Shown one piece after another: positions 11,660-14,773 of a stretch of DNA of 14,773 nt. A program made the position numbers and the translations under genes. Within the stretch, counting starts at the first letter, position 1. The number at the start of each line of letters is the position of its first letter. This DNA comes from Candidatus Berkelbacteria bacterium (GTDB lineage Bacteria; Patescibacteriota; UBA1384; VFKW01). Below the pieces are notes generated by a model. That model saw only the letters and a list, made by a program, of their open reading frames with translations, was not told the DNA's origin and made no database searches. The stretch spans positions 1 through 14,773 of the forward strand of contig VFKW01000001.1 in the NCBI GenBank assembly GCA_009885355.1, read 5' to 3'.

Positions 11660-12829
11660 ATGAAAACTGATATCAAAAAACTCCCGCAGTCAAAGATAAA
11701 ATTAACTATCGAACTTGATAAAGCTGAGATGGTTAAGTATTTTGATAAGGCATTTGAAGAATTGGCACCAATGGTTAAAGTCAAGGGTTTTCGTCCAGGC
11801 AAGGCTCCGAGAAATATTATTGAAAATCAACTTGGCACTGGCAGAATCAAAGCTGAAGCGATTGATAAAGCTATGACAGATAGTTATGTCAAAGGTTTGA
11901 AAGAATACGACATGGTTTCTGTGGCGGCTCCGAAAATCTCGATCAAATCAGATGAGGATGGATTGGTCTATGAAGCTGAGGTTGATGTATGGCCAGAGGC
12001 AACGATCGGGGATTATAAAAAACTAAAAGTGGCTAAACCAAAAGAAGAGGCAGTTAAATCAGAAGAGATCGATCAAATTTTTGATTATTTAAAAAGACAA
12101 AAAGCTCAAATGAATGATGTTGAGCGAGCGGCAAAAATGGGCGACTGGGTTACGATCGATTTTGAAGGAAAAGTAGGCGGCGTGATACAGGAAAATATGA
12201 TCAGCCAGAGCCATCCCGTTATTTTGGGGAGTAAAACTTTGATCCCGGGTTTTGAAGAAGAAGTGGTAGGAATGAATAAAGATGAAGAGAAAACTTTTGA
12301 GATCAAATTTCCAAAAGATTATCATGAAAAAACTATCGCCGGGAAAAAGGCTGAATTTAAGGTAAAAGTGCATTTGGTTAAAGAAGTGATCGCCCCAGAA
12401 GTTGATGAGAAATTTGCTAAGGAATTTGGCCATGATAGCGTTGAAGCTTTGCGACAGGGAATTGAAGATAGCCTGAAGGGTGAAAAAGAGACGAAGCGTC
12501 ACCAAGATTTGGAAAATGCGGTTTTGGATAAACTTTTGACTGTGGTCAAGACTGAATTGCCTGATTCATTGGTTGAGCAAGAATTGGATCGTATTTTCCA
12601 TAATATGGAGCATGAAGCAAAAAATTATGGTTTGACCTTAGACCAATATCTACTTTCTATGAAAAAAACAGCCCAGGAATTGCGAGTCGAATGGCGCGGA
12701 CAGGCTGAACGAAACGTGAAAATCGGTTTGGCTTTGGCTGAAGTAGCCAAAAAAGAAGAAATTGATGCAAAGGATGAAAAAGTAACGCAGAAAGTTATGG
12801 AAAAGCTGGTTGAGGAAATGACAGCCTAA
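11660..12829 (+). CDS. tig: Trigger factor (ribosome-associated chaperone / prolyl isomerase)
   Basis: Trigger factor binds ribosomal protein L23 at the exit tunnel and helps nascent chains fold. Domains in order: the N-terminal ribosome-binding domain with the signature GFRPGKAP at residues 43-50; an FKBP-type prolyl isomerase domain (~150-240: GDWVTIDFEGKVGG, LIPGFEEEVVGM, FPKDYHEKTIAGKKAEFKVKV); and a C-terminal helical chaperone domain (VDEKFAKEFG to VEEMTA). The length from the ATG at 11660 is 389 residues, somewhat under the usual ~430. The frame is open from a GTG at 11654, but AAAGGA (11646-11651) is correctly spaced (8 bases) for 11660 and only 2 bases from the GTG. The 11660 start also puts the signature at the same residue numbers as in E. 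coli. clpP follows, a common arrangement. Confidence 0.96.
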   Translation: MKTDIKKLPQSKIKLTIELDKAEMVKYFDKAFEELAPMVKVKGFRPGKAPRNIIENQLGTGRIKAEAIDKAMTDSYVKGLKEYDMVSVAAPKISIKSDEDGLVYEAEVDVWPEATIGDYKKLKVAKPKEEAVKSEEIDQIFDYLKRQKAQMNDVERAAKMGDWVTIDFEGKVGGVIQENMISQSHPVILGSKTLIPGFEEEVVGMNKDEEKTFEIKFPKDYHEKTIAGKKAEFKVKVHLVKEVIAPEVDEKFAKEFGHDSVEALRQGIEDSLKGEKETKRHQDLENAVLDKLLTVVKTELPDSLVEQELDRIFHNMEHEAKNYGLTLDQYLLSMKKTAQELRVEWRGQAERNVKIGLALAEVAKKEEIDAKDEKVTQKVMEKLVEEMTA

Positions 12830-12834
12830 TGACT

Positions 12835-12915
12835 AATGTCAAATGTCAAATGTCAAATCAATGACAAAATCCAAAGTTCAAAATTTTTGACATTGGAAAT
12901 TGGAAATTTGACATT
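12835..12915. repeat. AATGTCA heptamer array and inverted copy in the tig-clpP spacer
   Basis: Three perfect AATGTCA heptamers (12835-12855) are followed by degenerate relatives (AATGACA, CAAAGTTCAAAATT) and an inverted arm: AATGTCAAAT (12849-12858) pairs with ATTTGACATT (12906-12915). The array starts five bases after the tig stop and ends just before the clpP ribosome site. It contains two copies of TTTGACATT or TTTTGACATT, which include a -35-like TTGACA. Confidence 0.85.
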
Positions 12916-12932
12916 GCGACGAAGGAGCTATT

Positions 12933-13529
12933 ATGAGTTCAATACTAGTGCCTACTGTGATTGAGAAATCACAATTTGGCGAAAGAGCATATGATATTTA
13001 TTCTCGGTTATTAAAAGATCGAATTATCTTTTTGGGTGGTGCGATTGATGATACAGTTGCTAACTTGGTAATCGCACAGCTTTTATTTTTGGATAGCGAA
13101 GATAATAAAAAAGATATTCAGCTTTATATTAATAGCCCGGGTGGGGTGGTAACTGCCGGTTTGGCAATCTATGATACGATGAATTATGTCAAAGCTGACG
13201 TTTCGACTATTTGTGTCGGTATGGCTGCTTCGATGGGGGCGTTTTTGCTAGCAGGCGGTCAAAAGGGGAAGAGATTTTCATTGCCGAATTCACGCATCCT
13301 AATTCATCAGGTTATGGGTGGGGCAGAAGGTCAAGCTGCAGATATTGAGATTCAGGCCAAAGAGATTATTCGAATGAAAACGCAGATAAATGAGATTTTA
13401 GCCGAGAGAACCGGACAGACATTTGAGAAAATTGAAAAAGACTCTGATCGTGACTACTACATGACTTCCTCTGAAGCAAAAGATTATGGGATTGTTGATA
13501 AGGTGATTCAAGCGGGGAAGATAAGCTAA
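12933..13529 (+). CDS. clpP: ATP-dependent Clp protease proteolytic subunit
   Basis: ClpP forms the tetradecameric serine protease chamber that degrades proteins unfolded by ClpX, ClpA or ClpC. The 198-residue length is typical. The catalytic triad is complete: Ser100 in GMAASMGA, His125 in ILIHQVMGG and Asp174 in SDRDYY. Also visible are the N-terminal LVPTVIEKS axial-loop region and the handle helix QAADIEIQAKEIIRMKTQINEILAERTG. AAGGAG (12922-12927) sits 5 bases before the ATG. It is probably co-transcribed with tig across a 103-base heptamer repeat. The final residues Lys-Ile-Ser-stop lie in an AAGATAAGCTAATAAGC repeat that opens the long downstream tract. clpX, a frequent next gene, is not in the window. 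Confidence 0.97.
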   Translation: MSSILVPTVIEKSQFGERAYDIYSRLLKDRIIFLGGAIDDTVANLVIAQLLFLDSEDNKKDIQLYINSPGGVVTAGLAIYDTMNYVKADVSTICVGMAASMGAFLLAGGQKGKRFSLPNSRILIHQVMGGAEGQAADIEIQAKEIIRMKTQINEILAERTGQTFEKIEKDSDRDYYMTSSEAKDYGIVDKVIQAGKIS

Positions 13530-13680
13530 TAAGCCCCGAAGGGGCCCCGTTGGGGCTAGTAAGCTGGTAAGTATTAAGCAGTAAGCTAGTAAGCTGGTAA
13601 GTATTAAGCAGTAAGCAATAAGCTGGTAAGCAGTAAGCCGTAAGTGGGCCACTTCGTGGCTAATAAGCAATAAGTTAGTA
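13522..13680. repeat. Long TAAGC tract with mini-hairpins after clpP
   Basis: It begins in the last clpP codons. It contains a perfect 30-bp tandem duplication (13556-13585 and 13586-13615, each built of CTAGTAAGCTGG, TAAGTAT and TAAGCAG units). It also holds three mini-hairpins: GCCCCGAAGGGGC (13533-13545), GCCCC-GTT-GGGGC (13544-13556) and GCCAC-TTC-GTGGC (13648-13660). The tract closes all three forward frames many times. Confidence 0.88.
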
Positions 13681-13684
13681 TTAG

Positions 13685-13693
13685 TGCTATAAT
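13685..13693 (+). promoter_or_regulatory. Extended -10 promoter-like site
   Basis: TGC followed by a perfect TATAAT (13688-13693). There is no convincing -35 box. The 22 bases from this TATAAT (13688-13709) match 14720-14741, the promoter of the last gene, at 21 of 22 positions. Confidence 0.5.
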
Positions 13694-13740
13694 TTATTTG
13701 TAAATAATATATATGAGATCGTTGAAAAACTACCAATAAT

Positions 13741-13802
13741 CGTCATTCCGGCCGGGATGGGATCCCAGAACCGCCTGCCTGCCGGCAGGCAGGGAATCCA
13801 GG
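13741..13802 (-). repeat. Palindromic element, reverse orientation
   Basis: It starts CGTCATTCC and ends GGAATCCAGG, i.e. the CTGGAT...ATGACG family read on the minus strand. Inside is the perfect 20-base palindrome CCTGCCTGCCGGCAGGCAGG (13773-13792). Confidence 0.85.
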
Positions 13803-13813
13803 AAACTCTATAA

Positions 13814-13899
13814 CTGGATCCTTGACCTGCCTGCCGGTAGGCAGGTGTCGAATTTCATTCGGCTCGAGAGCCTGCCCTCGACCTGATCGGGGGATGACG
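13814..13899 (+). repeat. Palindromic element, forward orientation, composite
   Basis: It begins CTGGATCC and ends GGGGGATGACG. It contains CCTGCCTGCCGGTAGGCAGG, one base different from the palindrome in the neighbouring element, and the 20-base core GTCGAATTTCATTCGGCTCG shared with the pyrH leader element. It looks like nested insertion or recombination of two family members. Confidence 0.85.
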
Positions 13900-13978
13900 T
13901 GACTGGTTTTTAGAGACTCTATATATTGGTGAGTGCGTTGGGATTTTATTTCAAAGTTGAAATATTTGGAGGGTTTGA

Positions 13979-14662
13979 GTGGCTAGAGATATTCCAATAC
14001 CTAAATGGATGACGGATTTTTGGGTTGTTTTTTTATGTATTTTGATTTTTACATTTTGCGGAGTGACAAGTAATTATTTTTTAGATAAATTTCATAAGCA
14101 AAAAGTAGCTTATCTGGAAAATCAAATTTCTTCTTTAGAAAAGCAGGCTCGGGAGATCTCAAATTTGGATTTAAGAAAATGGGAGACGTACAACAGTCCT
14201 TATCTTTTTAGTTTTAAGCATCCTAGGAATTGGTTTGTGGATGAGGCAGATGCTGATCGATTGGTGTTTAGAAATTTGGTAAATCGTGATAATTCTACCA
14301 ACAAATTGGGTGAATTTGATTTGATCGTGGATCAGATCATAGATCATAAAGTATTGTCATTTAGTGAATTTGGAATTCAAGAGGCAAAAGAGTCATGCTT
14401 TGAAAATAATCCAAATGCTGAATGTTTGACAGTGAATAGACAAAAGAAAGTGGTAAACAATTTGTTTGATATGGAAGAATTGTATTTAAATCAACAGATC
14501 ACGAGTGGGGAAGATGTTGCCAGTTCGGTTGTCGGGCCGATATATGTAGTCGATGTGAGTAAATATACTTCGGAGGGACGGATAGTTGTGATAAGCTCGC
14601 AGGGTAAAAGTAATATTACAGGAAAGATTTTAAATAATATCGCCAGTTCTATTAAGTTTTGA
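13979..14662 (+). CDS. Single-pass membrane-anchored protein, function unknown
   Basis: A 227-residue protein beginning with GTG. GGAGGG (13968-13973) 5 bases upstream supports this start. A short cytoplasmic N-terminus (MARDIPIPKWMTDFW) precedes a membrane helix at ~15-35, then a coiled-coil stretch (~40-62: KVAYLENQISSLEKQAREIS), and then an exported domain opening with TYNSPYLFSFKHPRNWFVDE. This 'Y-x-F-x-F-x-x-P-x-x-W' entry is like PsbP-related domains seen in many small exported proteins. Two Cys occur in the exported part (CFENNPNAEC, positions 14397-14426) and may form a disulfide. I do not recognise a specific family. It lies behind the repeat region and ends at a weak terminator. Confidence 0.82.
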   Translation: MARDIPIPKWMTDFWVVFLCILIFTFCGVTSNYFLDKFHKQKVAYLENQISSLEKQAREISNLDLRKWETYNSPYLFSFKHPRNWFVDEADADRLVFRNLVNRDNSTNKLGEFDLIVDQIIDHKVLSFSEFGIQEAKESCFENNPNAECLTVNRQKKVVNNLFDMEELYLNQQITSGEDVASSVVGPIYVVDVSKYTSEGRIVVISSQGKSNITGKILNNIASSIKF

Positions 14663-14675
14663 AATTTATGGTTTG

Positions 14676-14698
14676 ATAAGATTTTGCTTATTTTTTTT
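14676..14698 (+). terminator. Weak terminator overlapping the next promoter
   Basis: ATAAG (14676-14680) and CTTAT (14687-14691) form a 5-bp stem around ATTTTG, followed by an eight-T run (14691-14698). The last two T are also the first bases of the next -35 box. Confidence 0.45.
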
Positions 14699-14725
14699 GA
14701 CTTTGTAATATCGTTCGGATATAAT
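14697..14725 (+). promoter_or_regulatory. Near-consensus housekeeping promoter for the last gene
   Basis: TTGACT (14697-14702), a 17-bp spacer and a perfect TATAAT (14720-14725). It lies about 35 bases before the ATG at 14760. Confidence 0.85.
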
Positions 14726-14759
14726 TTACTTGTAAATAATAAAAAAGGTGGGGTGAACT

Positions 14760-14773
14760 ATGAGTATGAGATC
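14760..14773 (+). CDS. Start of a gene truncated by the window end
   Basis: ATG at 14760 begins Met-Ser-Met-Arg before the window stops. The purine-rich AGGTGGGGTGA (14746-14756) provides a ribosome site and a near-consensus promoter lies upstream, so this is very likely a real gene start. The product cannot be inferred from four codons. Confidence 0.65.

Larger units (their letters stand above)
13530..13978. other. 449-base non-coding region between clpP and the next gene
   Basis: It holds, in order, the TAAGC tract (to 13680), an extended -10 promoter-like site (13685-13693), a reverse and a forward palindromic element (13741-13802 and 13814-13899), then about 70 AT-rich bases with the dyad ATTTCAA-AG-TTGAAAT (13948-13963) and the GGAGGG ribosome site (13968-13973). 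I see no gene in it beyond an 8-codon ATG frame at 13713. Confidence 0.75.

Noticed and set aside
12089..12505. 138-codon antisense frame inside tig
   Set aside because: It is the shadow of a strongly coding plus-strand gene, with no ribosome site and a low-complexity Phe/Ser-rich translation.
13522..13680. CRISPR-like array after clpP
   Set aside because: Units are 7-30 bp, directly tandem, with no unique spacers and no cas genes.
13398..13736. Minus-strand 112-codon frame over the clpP 3' end and TAAGC tract
   Set aside because: It consists mostly of translated repeat units (the LLAYCLILTS type), which is an artefact of 15- and 30-bp periodicity.

Overview
The window most likely comes from a small-genome bacterium of the Candidate Phyla Radiation (Patescibacteria, Parcubacteria-like). 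The evidence is indirect. The DNA is AT-rich and the standard code fits. EF-Ts is internally shortened. The rpsB-tsf-pyrH-frr-rseP cluster lacks the usual uppS/cdsA/dxr lipid genes. Several proteins are of unrecognised type, and intergenic spacers are full of short tandem repeats and palindromes of a kind I associate with this group. No rRNA, tRNA, CRISPR array or transposase gene is visible.

Layout. Bases 1-1300: 3' part of rpsB (ribosomal protein S2), a repeat-rich spacer, tsf (EF-Ts) and a strong terminator. 1355-2413: a single-gene unit with its own promoter and terminator, encoding a polytopic membrane protein. 2427-5138: promoter, pyrH (UMP kinase), frr (ribosome recycling factor) and rseP (site-2 protease). 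5157-6367: promoter, a 36-residue acidic small protein, tpiA (triosephosphate isomerase) and a bidirectional terminator shared with a convergent minus-strand membrane-protein gene (6354-7502). 7503-7897: divergent intergenic region with a large dyad repeat and the pgk promoter. 7898-10785: pgk (phosphoglycerate kinase) followed closely by a large unrecognised protein whose frame is broken twice. 10849-11520: a stand-alone FabZ-like hotdog gene with promoter and terminator. 11553-13529: tig (trigger factor) and clpP. 13530-13978: 449 bases of tandem repeats and palindromes. 13979-14662: a membrane-anchored single-pass protein. 14697-14773: a consensus promoter and the first codons of another gene.

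Functionally this is mostly a housekeeping segment: translation (S2, EF-Ts, RRF), pyrimidine nucleotide supply (PyrH), lower glycolysis (TpiA, Pgk), protein folding and turnover (trigger factor, ClpP) and intramembrane proteolysis (RseP). Promoters are of the housekeeping sigma type, and most of those called here have a 17-bp spacer.

I see no clear new defence or mobile system. The signals most worth following are: repeat tracts that begin inside the last codons of genes and supply their stop codons; a family of CTGGAT...ATGACG palindromic elements, one of which creates a false upstream start for pyrH; the twice-frameshifted unknown protein after pgk; the tiny acidic protein before tpiA; and the lone FabZ-like protein.
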